Positions 17,203 to 25,115 of a stretch of DNA of 64,000 nt are shown in pieces. The first letter of the stretch is position 1, and each line of letters begins with the position of its first letter. A program made the position numbers and the translations under genes. The stretch comes from Lachnospiraceae bacterium (GTDB lineage: Bacteria > Bacillota > Clostridia > Lachnospirales > Lachnospiraceae). Under the pieces are notes generated by a model that was given only the letters and a program-made list of their open reading frames with translations, ran no database searches and was not told the DNA's origin. The DNA lies in the NCBI GenBank assembly GCA_009911195.1, contig QXWV01000002.1, positions 62,001 to 126,000 of the forward strand, given 5' to 3'.

Positions 17203-18222
17203 TCACAAATTATAACGGGTCTTAATCGCAATATCCGTATACATGAATTCCTTTTCCGGCTGCTGTTTTTTCAGCAGATAATCCGCCAGCACGAAAGCCG
17301 GGCGGTATCCCTGCTCAAACCCGTTCTGGTCAATCAGAAAGTCCACCGTTCCTTCCAGTATCATTTTTTCATTTCTGGGCGTCCGGTCATAGATAACAAC
17401 ATAAGGACGCTTCTTGCACGCCAGCTTTTCAAAGGCGCGGCCAATCCCTTCCTGCCCTCCGGATACTACAAAAACCCCATTGATTCCCGCAATATTCGCA
17501 AAGGAATTCTCTATAATCCGCTCCACTTCTTCCGCGTCATTGAAGCTCCCCTGTACCCCAGCAATTTCCAGCCCAGGGCATATCTGCTTTATTTCCTTCA
17601 CAAAACCGTCCACCCGCTGATTATTCAAGGCACTGTTAAAATGCCCCGTGATAATCAGTATTTTCCCGTTTCCACCAGTCAGCATCCCCAAAAGCCCGGC
17701 CGCCGCCTGGCCGCTGCGGTGGTTATCCATCCCCACAAAGCAAAGCCTTTTCGTTCCCACAATGTCGGAATTAAAAGTCACCACCGGCATTTTCTTTTCT
17801 GCAATCAGCCCATTCAGCCTATCCCTTACTTCATCGCATTCTATGGGCATAATCGCCAGTCCATGGATTCCCTGTCTCACCAGGCGCTCTATGGCATCCA
17901 GTTGTTCTTCTTTATCCACGGATTCCCTTTCTTCTATCAGAAGTTCGATTCCCCGGTCCTCCCATTCCTTTTTTGCCATGCGGATTCCCCGGTTTATTTC
18001 CAGCATGAAAGAGGATTTTGCCAGTTGGGTCACTATGCCGATTTTCCATTTTTTCTTCCCGCTTTTCTTTCTCGCTTTATGCTCATAGCCCAATTGCCCT
18101 GCTATCTGCTGTATTCTGTTTTCCACCTCGGGGCTGATTCTCCCCCGGTGGTTCAGCGCACGGTCCACAGTTCCCCGCGATACCCCTGCCGCCTCTGCTA
18201 TTTGCTGAATGGTAACCGGCAT
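17203..18222 (-). CDS. LacI-family regulator inside the inositol operon
   Basis: 339 residues. The N-terminal helix-turn-helix is VTIQQIAEAAGVSRGTVDRALNHRGRIS. The remainder is a periplasmic-binding-type sensor domain (IGIVTQLAKSSFM near 60, IYDRTPRN near 290). In several Firmicutes inositol loci a LacI or DeoR repressor is encoded in the operon; this is the likely repressor of iolC-onward genes, with the paired sites at 21433 and 21588 as candidate operators. It sits between iolG (27-base gap) and iolD. The ligand is probably inositol or a pathway intermediate, by inference. Confidence 0.88.
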   Translation of the reverse strand: MPVTIQQIAEAAGVSRGTVDRALNHRGRISPEVENRIQQIAGQLGYEHKARKKSGKKKWKIGIVTQLAKSSFMLEINRGIRMAKKEWEDRGIELLIEERESVDKEEQLDAIERLVRQGIHGLAIMPIECDEVRDRLNGLIAEKKMPVVTFNSDIVGTKRLCFVGMDNHRSGQAAAGLLGMLTGGNGKILIITGHFNSALNNQRVDGFVKEIKQICPGLEIAGVQGSFNDAEEVERIIENSFANIAGINGVFVVSGGQEGIGRAFEKLACKKRPYVVIYDRTPRNEKMILEGTVDFLIDQNGFEQGYRPAFVLADYLLKKQQPEKEFMYTDIAIKTRYNL

Positions 18223-18249
18223 AGCGCCCTCCCTTCATCCTTCACTGGC

Positions 18250-19257
18250 TTAAATCTCTGAAATTTTTACCGGGCGGTGCTCCTCCATGGATTTCTTGGC
18301 CGCCAGACCCATAAGTACCGGTTTTAAGCCGTCCATTACTCCAAGGGGAGTATCCGTATCTTTTTCAATCGCTTCTATAAAACATTGGATTTCTTTTGCA
18401 TATGCATCCATATACCGCTCCAGGAAGAAATGGAGCGGCTTTTCACCTGTAACCCCTTCCCCATTGGAAAGCACCATGGCAGATGCTGTATCGTTGCCCG
18501 TAGCGGCCATTCCTTTCGAGCCGAACACTTCCGCCCTCTGGTCATAACCGTATACTGCCTTTCTTGAATTATCTATCACCGCAATCGCACCATTTTCCAT
18601 CTTTAATGTAATAACCGCCGTATCCACATCCCCCGCTTCCCCAATAGCAGGGTCTACCAAAACCGCTGCCTGCGTATAAACCTCTTCCGCATCGCAGCCG
18701 GCCAGGAAACGTACCATGTCGAAGTCATGAATCGTCATATCCAGGAACATCCCCCCGGATACTTTTACGTATTCCGCACTGGGCGGCTCCGGGTCTCTGG
18801 ATGTGATTTTTATCAGATGGATATCTCCCACCTTCCCTTGCGCTGCCGCCTTCTGTACCGCTTCAAAGTTATGGTCAAAACGGCGGTTGAAGCCAACCTG
18901 ATACTTCACATTGCTTCCCTCCAGGGCATGTATTACTTCCTGGATTTTACTCACATCATGGTCGATAGGCTTTTCGCAGAAAACGTGTTTTCCGGCTTTA
19001 ATCGCTTCCACTGAAATTGGCGAATGGGTATCGGTGGATGAGCAGATGAGCACCGCATCGATTTCCGGGTCTGCCAGTATTTCTTTATAATCCTTCGTGA
19101 TATTTTCCACGCCCATATTTTTGGCCCATTCCGCCGTAGCGTCATTGATAAACGGGTCCGCCAGGGTCTTTACTTTCGCGTCCGCCACTTTTGTGCAGAT
19201 ACTCTCCACATGTACTTTTCCTATTCTTCCTGCTCCGATAATTCCTACTGTTACCAT
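18250..19257 (-). CDS. iolG: Inositol 2-dehydrogenase / GFO-IDH-MocA oxidoreductase
   Basis: 335 residues. The Rossmann motif GIIGAGRIGKVH is at the N-terminus. The conserved CEKPIDHD carries the catalytic-site Lys, and FDHNFEAV and IHDFDMVRFLAG match inositol dehydrogenases (catalytic Asp/His pair). It oxidises myo-inositol to scyllo-inosose with NAD+. The start ATG at 19257 follows GGAGGAAAA. A short 25-base gap from iolE supports cotranscription. Substrate could also be another inositol isomer, but neighbouring iolE, iolD, iolB and iolC make the assignment strong. Confidence 0.92.
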   Translation of the reverse strand: MVTVGIIGAGRIGKVHVESICTKVADAKVKTLADPFINDATAEWAKNMGVENITKDYKEILADPEIDAVLICSSTDTHSPISVEAIKAGKHVFCEKPIDHDVSKIQEVIHALEGSNVKYQVGFNRRFDHNFEAVQKAAAQGKVGDIHLIKITSRDPEPPSAEYVKVSGGMFLDMTIHDFDMVRFLAGCDAEEVYTQAAVLVDPAIGEAGDVDTAVITLKMENGAIAVIDNSRKAVYGYDQRAEVFGSKGMAATGNDTASAMVLSNGEGVTGEKPLHFFLERYMDAYAKEIQCFIEAIEKDTDTPLGVMDGLKPVLMGLAAKKSMEEHRPVKISEI

Positions 19258-19282
19258 CTTTTTTCCTCCATTTCCTTTTCTT

Positions 19283-20182
19283 CTATAATCCGGTCTTTTC
19301 CGCAATAAATTTTCTTGCTTTTATGGCATATTCCAGCGGATTAGCCTTTGCCGGGTCCTGCTCCGCTTCCACCAGCATATAGCCTTCATATCCGCCCTCT
19401 TCCAATACTTTAAAAATAGGCTCAAAATCAATGCATCCATCTCCGGGTACGGTGAAAGTTCCCAGACGGACGCCGTCAAGAAAGCTTAAATTCTCCGCCT
19501 TTACTTTTTCCACCATTTCCTGGCGTATATCCTTTAAATGCACATGCTTTATACGATTGGAGTATTTCTTTACCATTTTCAGCGGGTCTACACCGCAGTA
19601 TGCAAAATGCCCCGTATCGAAAAGCAGGCTCACATATTCCGGGTCGGTATTTTCCATCATACGGTCCACTTCACCCTCATCCTGGACAACAGTTCCCATA
19701 TGATGATGAAATGTAAGGGAAATGCCATACTCTTCCTTTGCTATCTTTCCCAAGCGGTTCATTCCTTTACAGAAAACATCCCATTCTTCCTCATTCATAA
19801 CATATTTGTGGCCAAAAATGGGGGTATCCGTCATTCCCTGTACGCTGTGGCTTTGTTCGGAAGCGCCTATGATTTTCGCCCCCATCGTTTTCAGGTACAA
19901 CAATTGACTCCGGAACTCCCTCTCTACCTCTTCAAAAGGTTTTGTAATCAAAAAGCAGGAAAACCATTGGTTGCAGATTTCCATCCCCCGAAGCTGCAGC
20001 GCCTTTTTCAGCACCTCCGTATCCCTGGGGTACTTGTTCCCCACCTCAGAACCGGTATAACCGGCCAACGCCATTTCGCTGACGCACTGTTCAAACGTAT
20101 TTTCTTTCCCTAAATCCGGCATGTCATCATTGGTCCATGCAATCGGGGCAATCCCCAGTTTTACTTTTTCTTTGTTAAACAT
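19283..20182 (-). CDS. iolE: Inosose dehydratase IolE
   Basis: 299 residues, TIM barrel of the xylose-isomerase-like superfamily. The N-terminal LGIAPIAWTNDDMPDLG is the usual IolE start. Metal-site segments HHHMGTVVQ, LFDTGHFAYCGVDP and KHVHLKDIR are intact. It dehydrates scyllo-inosose to the trihydroxycyclohexanedione used by IolD. It is second in the operon, between iolC (85-base gap) and iolG. Length is normal. Confidence 0.94.
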   Translation of the reverse strand: MFNKEKVKLGIAPIAWTNDDMPDLGKENTFEQCVSEMALAGYTGSEVGNKYPRDTEVLKKALQLRGMEICNQWFSCFLITKPFEEVEREFRSQLLYLKTMGAKIIGASEQSHSVQGMTDTPIFGHKYVMNEEEWDVFCKGMNRLGKIAKEEYGISLTFHHHMGTVVQDEGEVDRMMENTDPEYVSLLFDTGHFAYCGVDPLKMVKKYSNRIKHVHLKDIRQEMVEKVKAENLSFLDGVRLGTFTVPGDGCIDFEPIFKVLEEGGYEGYMLVEAEQDPAKANPLEYAIKARKFIAEKTGL

Positions 20183-20267
20183 ATTAGTATTAGCCTCCTA
20201 TCCCGGTGTTTTTCCGGTTCCGCAACCGCCCATTCCGTACCCATATAACATCCTTTTATCTACTGTT

Positions 20268-21305
20268 TTATGTCAGGCGGGCTATCATTTCGCCATATTG
20301 TTCTTTTTCTTCTTTCATAAATTCCCATACTTCTTCAGAGCCGGGGAGGGAATCTGAGCAGTTGTTGCTCCTCACCATCATGGACGCTTCCGCTGAGCCG
20401 AATTCCAGACAGTCTATCATTTCCCATCCGCTGTATAATCCGTAAAGGAAGCCGGAGCCATAACCGTCTCCGCCGCCAAAGCCTTTGCGGGCTTTTACCG
20501 GGAATGGTTTGATGCTATACTCCTGGCCGTCAGAGGTATATGCTGTGGAGCCTTGCATCCCATGCTTAATTACCACAATCTTTGCCCCGCAGCTATGCCA
20601 GTATGCTGCGCTTTCCTTATCCGTCATCCCTGGGCGAATGAGAAGCTCCGTCAAATCGAACTCCTCCCGTGAGCCCATAATTATGTCCGCTTCTTTAGCC
20701 ACCATAGAGTAATAAATGGAAATTTCGTCTTTATTTTTCCAGTTATATTCCCTGTAATCAATATCAAATATGACCGGGGTATTGTTTTTTCTTGCCAGCA
20801 GCACCGCCTTTATGGCCGCCTCCCTGGAAGGGCTTTCCGCCAAAGATGTGCCGGATATGAGAAGGGCTTTCGTATTTTTTATGTAATCCTCATCAATATC
20901 GTCCACATGAAGCTGCAAGTCCGCAATACAATTACGGTACATCAGGATATTGCTTTCTTTTGGGGAAAGCATTTCCGTAAAAGTAAGCCCCAGCTTCTGC
21001 CCTCCGGTACACCTTGTAATGTGGGATGTGTCGATTCCCTGCCTGTTAAAATAATCCACTACAAAATCCCCGAACTGGTCATCGGAGACTTTTCCCAAAA
21101 AACCCGCCTTCAATCCATGCCTTGTAACGCCTACTGCTATATTGGCCGGCGAACCGCCCACATATTTTTCAAACATGTGCACCTCTTTTAACGGCTTAAA
21201 TTCTTCCTTCACCTGGTCATTATAAGCCGGGTTAAAATCGATGGCCACCCGGCCCAGCAGGACGATATCCATAGGTCTGGATTCGTCAAAATCAATATAC
21301 TTCAT
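20268..21305 (-). CDS. iolC: 5-dehydro-2-deoxygluconokinase IolC
   Basis: 345 residues, PfkB/ribokinase family. N-terminal substrate glycines in FEKYVGGSPANIAVG; C-terminal catalytic motif GGGDGYGSGFLYGL with the base Asp. It phosphorylates 5-dehydro-2-deoxygluconate. The ATG at 21305 is used; upstream in-frame codons have no ribosome site and cross the leader motif. It is the first gene of the inositol operon. No iolJ aldolase, iolA semialdehyde dehydrogenase or inositol transporter is present in the window, so the last steps must be encoded elsewhere. Confidence 0.93.
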   Translation of the reverse strand: MKYIDFDESRPMDIVLLGRVAIDFNPAYNDQVKEEFKPLKEVHMFEKYVGGSPANIAVGVTRHGLKAGFLGKVSDDQFGDFVVDYFNRQGIDTSHITRCTGGQKLGLTFTEMLSPKESNILMYRNCIADLQLHVDDIDEDYIKNTKALLISGTSLAESPSREAAIKAVLLARKNNTPVIFDIDYREYNWKNKDEISIYYSMVAKEADIIMGSREEFDLTELLIRPGMTDKESAAYWHSCGAKIVVIKHGMQGSTAYTSDGQEYSIKPFPVKARKGFGGGDGYGSGFLYGLYSGWEMIDCLEFGSAEASMMVRSNNCSDSLPGSEEVWEFMKEEKEQYGEMIARLT

Positions 21306-21310
21306 GTTCT

Positions 21311-21334
21311 CCTCATTTCTGCGTAGTCCTTTAT
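21311..21334 (-). promoter_or_regulatory. Leader motif copy 5 (iolC)
   Basis: The minus strand reads ATAAAGGACTACGCAGAAATG followed by AGG, then AGAAC and the ATG at 21305. This is the nine-copy leader motif at the head of the inositol operon, with GAGGAG as the ribosome site. Confidence 0.55.
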
Positions 21335-21432
21335 GGCCCGCCTTTACCGAACCGTTACGCATAGCCAAGTTTGTGCCTTCACAGCTTTGCACGGAAAAAT
21401 CATACTGGAGTTTTTTATTCCCAGGTTAGTTT

Positions 21433-21448
21433 GTGTGCTTTTGCGTGC
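21433..21448. promoter_or_regulatory. Candidate inositol-operon operator, site 1
   Basis: GTGTGCTTTTGCGTGC. The inverted copy at 21588-21603 matches at 15 of 16 bases. With the predicted iolC promoter at 21473-21501 it would lie about 20-35 bases downstream of the transcript start, a roadblock position. Binding by the operon's LacI-type protein is inference. Confidence 0.4.
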
Positions 21449-21472
21449 TTATTTAATTATATTTATGTATTA

Positions 21473-21501
21473 AACATAGCACACATACATATATTTTGCA
21501 A
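21473..21501 (-). promoter_or_regulatory. Predicted iolC promoter
   Basis: On the minus strand TTGCAA, a 17-base spacer, then TATGTT. It sits between the two candidate operator sites and about 170 bases before the iolC start codon. The -10 box is weak (4 of 6). Confidence 0.4.
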
Positions 21502-21587
21502 TAAATCCGCCGTATTTTTAAATTTTCTATGCTTTTCACAAAAATTGATTATTTGATTTGTGTATTTTGTTATATTATATGTTTATT

Positions 21588-21603
21588 GCACGCAAAAGCA
21601 CGC
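21588..21603. promoter_or_regulatory. Candidate inositol-operon operator, site 2
   Basis: GCACGCAAAAGCACGC, inverted relative to site 1, 155 bases away. The pair could support repression by looping around the promoter, as in other LacI systems; this is inference. Confidence 0.38.
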
Positions 21604-21664
21604 AATTATATATTCCATAAACTAAATGCCCATTTATCTTTGAAGCTCTAACTACATTCGATAT

Positions 21665-21756
21665 TTTGAGAAAAAATCAATTAATTTATATTGAAAACAT
21701 TATTAATTGGTGATACTATATTACTATTCAGTTTATTAATGAGATTTTTTCTCAAA
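21665..21756. repeat. Perfect 14-bp inverted repeat around the ATPase promoter
   Basis: TTTGAGAAAAAATC (21665-21678) and its exact reverse complement GATTTTTTCTCAAA (21743-21756) flank the predicted promoter of the defence-like pair. The right arm runs into the Shine-Dalgarno sequence AAAGGAG. It may be a repressor site, or an RNA stem hiding the ribosome site on read-through transcripts. Confidence 0.55.
21691..21719 (+). promoter_or_regulatory. Predicted promoter of the ATPase/RloB pair
   Basis: TTGAAA, a 17-base spacer, then TACTAT, 50 bases before the ATG at 21769. The spacing is optimal and the surroundings AT-rich. Confidence 0.5.
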
Positions 21757-21768
21757 GGAGATTATGTC

Positions 21769-23022
21769 ATGTTATGTCAATTTTCATTTGGTAACTATAA
21801 GGCATTTAAAAACGAAGCTGTATTAGATTTTATTGCAGAACCTATTAAAGAGCACAAAAAAAGCTTAATCATTGATAGTATAGATAACGAAAAATTCATT
21901 CCCATTATATCCATTTATGGTCCAAATGGGGGCGGAAAGTCCACTGTACTTGAAGCGCTAAATTTTCTCAGGCTATATATTCTGCAAACAATCATTCTTG
22001 TCAAATTGCAGGATGACAATGACAAATACGGTCCTTTAATTGCTAATTTTTCAAAAGAATCATCAAGGGAAAGATATCATAAGTTTGAGCCGGAATGTAA
22101 AAACCAGCCCACTCATTTTGATATTATGTTCAGGGCAGACGGAACACAATTCAAATACCAGCTTTCCCTGCTGCAAAATAAAATAATGGAGGAGAACTTA
22201 TATTCCCAAACTGTAGGGGAAGAATCCATTTCGCTTATATTTGAACGTTCGGAAAAGGAATGTATATTAGGAGAAGCCGTGGATGACATTGCCGTTGAAA
22301 GAGTTAGCAACACTATGCCACTTATTTCTCACATTGCTATTAATTATGATGTCGAATTAATTGACAAAGCCATTCATTGGTTTCTAAATATTGACTCAAT
22401 CAATTATGATGACCCTAAAAAAGAGCATTATATTCGAATACCAAAAAGCAATTCAGAAAAGCAAAAAATGTTTGAAATGTTGTGTGCTATGGATATTCAA
22501 ATTAAGGATATCCGTATTGAAAAGGATTTGGATGGCAACATCAAGAATATATATATGAAACACTTACTTGAAAACGGAAAAATTTATGAAATACCATTTT
22601 CCGAAGAATCCAGTGGAACAAGGAAGCTGTTCAGCTTTTTAGCAAACTGTATATCATGCCTGGATAAAGGAAGCCTGATTATTGCCGATGAGTTAGACGC
22701 AAAATTGCACCCCAAATTACTCCAGTTCATTATTGAGTTATTTACAAATCCAGATTCTAACAAAAAAGGGGCCCAGCTACTTATCACTTCTCATGATATA
22801 GCTACCATGACCCCTAAAGTGTTCCGGAGGGATGAAATTTGGCTCTGCGCAAGAAACCCATTAGGCGCATCGAAGCTTTACTCCCTCATTTCATTCAGGA
22901 AGGAAAATGGCTTACAGCCAAGAAATGATGAGGTATATGGAAAAAGATATCTGGCAGGATATTACGGTGCCGACCCATATATCCAGAATGTATTAGATTG
23001 GAGCATTGAAAATGAGCCTTAA
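21769..23022 (+). CDS. AAA/ABC-class ATPase of an AbiL/RloA-type defence pair
   Basis: 417 residues. Walker A GPNGGGKST at 51-59 follows an N-terminal FSFGNYKAFKNEA typical of COG1106 ATPases. A long coiled insertion follows, then the ABC-like signature ESSGTRKLFSFL, Walker B LIIADELDAKLHP and switch His in LITSHDI. These SMC/OLD-like ATPases pair with RloB/AbiLii-type proteins in abortive infection. The ATG at 21769 has CAAAGGAG upstream. The two genes overlap by 11 bases and are more AT-rich than their neighbours, suggesting recent acquisition. The role as sensor or regulator of the downstream nuclease-like partner is inference from family. Confidence 0.85.
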   Translation: MLCQFSFGNYKAFKNEAVLDFIAEPIKEHKKSLIIDSIDNEKFIPIISIYGPNGGGKSTVLEALNFLRLYILQTIILVKLQDDNDKYGPLIANFSKESSRERYHKFEPECKNQPTHFDIMFRADGTQFKYQLSLLQNKIMEENLYSQTVGEESISLIFERSEKECILGEAVDDIAVERVSNTMPLISHIAINYDVELIDKAIHWFLNIDSINYDDPKKEHYIRIPKSNSEKQKMFEMLCAMDIQIKDIRIEKDLDGNIKNIYMKHLLENGKIYEIPFSEESSGTRKLFSFLANCISCLDKGSLIIADELDAKLHPKLLQFIIELFTNPDSNKKGAQLLITSHDIATMTPKVFRRDEIWLCARNPLGASKLYSLISFRKENGLQPRNDEVYGKRYLAGYYGADPYIQNVLDWSIENEP

Positions 23023-23686
23023 ACCGATAAAATTCAGTGAAACAAAGCGAAGCCAAAAAGAGCTAAAGAGCAAAATGCAAAAAAAGGCTAAACCTTTATT
23101 GGATTTTCTGCCTCCATACACTTACATTGTCAGCGAGGGAACCAAAACAGAGCCTAACTACATCATAGGCATGACTGATAAAATTAATGCAAAATATTAT
23201 GATTTGTCATCCGGAAAGCGAATTATTGTACATGGCACTGGAAAAAGTACAAAAAATTTACTTCAATATGCCAGGAAACAGGTAGAAATAGATTTTCCCC
23301 AAGCTACTGTAGTCTGGCTGATGTATGATAAAGATGATTTCCCTCTGGACAATTTTGACAATACACAACATAGTGCTCTAACCAAAAAAGATAAGCGAAA
23401 GTATAAGGTTGCATGGTCTAATGAATGTATAGAGTTATGGTTTCTCCTACATTTTCAAGATTTAACATCTAATGTGGGGCGGGAAAAATATCGTCATCTT
23501 TTGCGAAAATACTGTGGATATGAAAAAAATATGCCAAATATATATGATATATTGCATGACAAAACAAATAAAGCTTTGGCACGTGCAAAACAACAATATG
23601 AATCCTACGGAGATATTGCCCCGTCTAAAATGTGTCCAGCCACACGGGTCTACCAGTTAGTCGAAGAACTCATAAAATATTTGTGA
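23012..23686 (+). CDS. RloB/AbiLii-like protein (Toprim-type effector)
   Basis: 224 residues, RloB-like family. The N-terminal YIVSEGTKTEPNY (Glu42) and the later VVWLMYDKDDFP (Asp107, Asp109, Asp110) are laid out like the acidic metal-binding residues of a Toprim-type nuclease fold. The region CIELWFLLHFQ near residue 135 is a further family signature. The family includes AbiLii, required for the AbiL phage-abortive infection system, and RloB found in restriction loci. The ATG at 23012 overlaps the ATPase stop by 11 bases, so expression is coupled. A terminator follows at once, making a compact two-gene unit. Confidence 0.85.
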   Translation: MSLKPIKFSETKRSQKELKSKMQKKAKPLLDFLPPYTYIVSEGTKTEPNYIIGMTDKINAKYYDLSSGKRIIVHGTGKSTKNLLQYARKQVEIDFPQATVVWLMYDKDDFPLDNFDNTQHSALTKKDKRKYKVAWSNECIELWFLLHFQDLTSNVGREKYRHLLRKYCGYEKNMPNIYDILHDKTNKALARAKQQYESYGDIAPSKMCPATRVYQLVEELIKYL

Positions 23687-23738
23687 AAAAAGGAATCCAA
23701 GAACAGCCTTCTTTACTGTTTCAGGATTCCTTTTCACA
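23682..23738. terminator. Bidirectional terminator between the defence pair and dapL
   Basis: A long stem runs from TGTGAAAA to TTTTCACA with GGAATCC/GGATTCC and GAACAG/CTGTTTC inside and an A/T-flanked base on both strands. It begins at the RloB stop codon and lies 21 bases from the dapL stop, so it can end both convergent transcripts. Confidence 0.8.
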
Positions 23739-23759
23739 TTTCTATTCCTTCTGCCCACT

Positions 23760-24974
23760 CTATAATTTCTTAATCCGTTCGATTGCCTCCACCGTATTCT
23801 CGTAGCTGCCAAAGGCAGTGAGCCGGAAGTATGTCTCACCGCTTGGCCCGAAACCGGAGCCTGGCGTACCTACCACATTGGCGTTCTCCAAAAGATAGTC
23901 AAAGAATTCCCAACTGCTCATGCCATTAGGAGCCTTCAGCCAGATATAAGGCGCATTTACGCCGCCGGAAACCGTATATCCCGCATCCTTTAACCCGTTC
24001 AGAATATATTTGGCATTATTCATATAGTATGCCACCTGTTGTTTCAACTGCGCTTTCCCGGCTTCCGAATAAACCGCTTCCCCGGCCCGCTGTACGATAT
24101 ATGGCGCCCCGTTATATTTTGTGCCATGGCGTCTTGCCCACAAGGAATGCAGAGCTACATCCCCGCACTTCAGTTCCTTCGGAATCACTGTAAAGCCAAG
24201 GCGCACTCCCGTAAAGCCCGCATTCTTGGAGAAGGAATGCAGTTCTATCGCACATGTCCTCGCCCCTTCGCATTCATAAATGCTGTGGGGTACATCCTCC
24301 TGGGAAATATATGCTTCGTAGGCCGCATCATAAATAATCACCGCCCCTACCTTATTTGCATAATCCACCCATTCCTGAAGCTGGGCTTTGGTTACCGTAG
24401 AACCGGTAGGGTTATTGGGGAAGCAAAGGTATATGATATCCGGCGCGTCCTTGGGCAGTTCTGGTGCAAAATTATTTTCTGCCAGGCATGGCATATAAAT
24501 CACATCGCTCCATATCTCTTTCGATGCATTGTAAGTCCCAGTTCTTCCTGCCATGACATTGGTATCCACATAAACCGGGTACACCGGGTCACAGACAGCA
24601 ATTTTATTATCCGTGCTGAATATTTCCTGGATATTGCCGGAATCGCATTTCGCCCCATCGGAAACAAAAATTTCATCCGCCGAAATGTCGCACCCTCTGG
24701 CCTGATAATCGTTCTGTGCAATAGTATTCCGTAAAAATTCATAGCCCAAGTCGGGGGCATATCCATGAAAAGTTTCCGCCTTCCCCATCTCATCCACAGC
24801 GCTATGCAGCGCATCGATAATGGCCGGGGCTAAAGGCTGTGTCACATCGCCGATGCCCAGCCGGATGATTTTTTTCTCCGGGTTGGCCTGTGCATAAGCG
24901 TTTACTTTCTTTCCAATCGTAGAAAAAAGATAGCTTCCGGGTAATTTCAAATAGTTGTCATTAATTTTAAACAT
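23760..24974 (-). CDS. dapL: LL-diaminopimelate aminotransferase DapL
   Basis: 404 residues, fold-type I PLP aminotransferase. The N-terminal [17 protein letters not shown] is the standard DapL start. Other marks are [28 protein letters not shown], and the PLP Lys in [15 protein letters not shown]. It converts tetrahydrodipicolinate directly to LL-diaminopimelate for lysine and cell-wall synthesis. The start at 24974 is set by family alignment and the leader motif upstream. It is downstream of dapF on the same strand with a 141-base gap that holds a hairpin repeat, so the two successive pathway steps are clustered. Confidence 0.95.
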   Translation of the reverse strand: MFKINDNYLKLPGSYLFSTIGKKVNAYAQANPEKKIIRLGIGDVTQPLAPAIIDALHSAVDEMGKAETFHGYAPDLGYEFLRNTIAQNDYQARGCDISADEIFVSDGAKCDSGNIQEIFSTDNKIAVCDPVYPVYVDTNVMAGRTGTYNASKEIWSDVIYMPCLAENNFAPELPKDAPDIIYLCFPNNPTGSTVTKAQLQEWVDYANKVGAVIIYDAAYEAYISQEDVPHSIYECEGARTCAIELHSFSKNAGFTGVRLGFTVIPKELKCGDVALHSLWARRHGTKYNGAPYIVQRAGEAVYSEAGKAQLKQQVAYYMNNAKYILNGLKDAGYTVSGGVNAPYIWLKAPNGMSSWEFFDYLLENANVVGTPGSGFGPSGETYFRLTAFGSYENTVEAIERIKKL

Positions 24975-24980
24975 TTTTCT

Positions 24981-25004
24981 CTCCATTCCTGCGCAGTTTT
25001 TATA
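24981..25004 (-). promoter_or_regulatory. Leader motif copy 6 (dapL)
   Basis: The minus strand reads ATAAAAACTGCGCAGGAATGG followed by AG, then the ATG at 24974. It is a variant with GGAATGGAG replacing GAAATGRGG and contains the palindrome CTGCGCAG. Confidence 0.5.
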
Positions 25005-25073
25005 TTCAAAGCCTTCCCGCACTCCGCAGCCGAAGCCCAAACGGGAATTTCAGATATAGAGCACTCGGTTTAT

Positions 25074-25106
25074 CAAGTTTGCGCCTGCTGCGCCCACGCA
25101 AACTTG
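25074..25106. repeat. 13-nt-loop hairpin repeat between dapF and dapL
   Basis: A perfect 10-bp stem CAAGTTTGCG / CGCAAACTTG surrounds the 13-base loop CCTGCTGCGCCCA. Stem and loop length match the copy at 50421-50453, where the stem is CAAGTTTGTG / CACAAACTTG, a paired change that keeps the helix. No T-run follows on either side, so it does not look like a standard terminator. Confidence 0.75.
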
Positions 25107-25115
25107 GGGAACTGT

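Noticed and set aside
21769-23686. Gabija, retron or restriction-modification system
   Set aside because: No UvrD-type helicase, reverse transcriptase, msr/msd region or methyltransferase is present; the partner is RloB-like.
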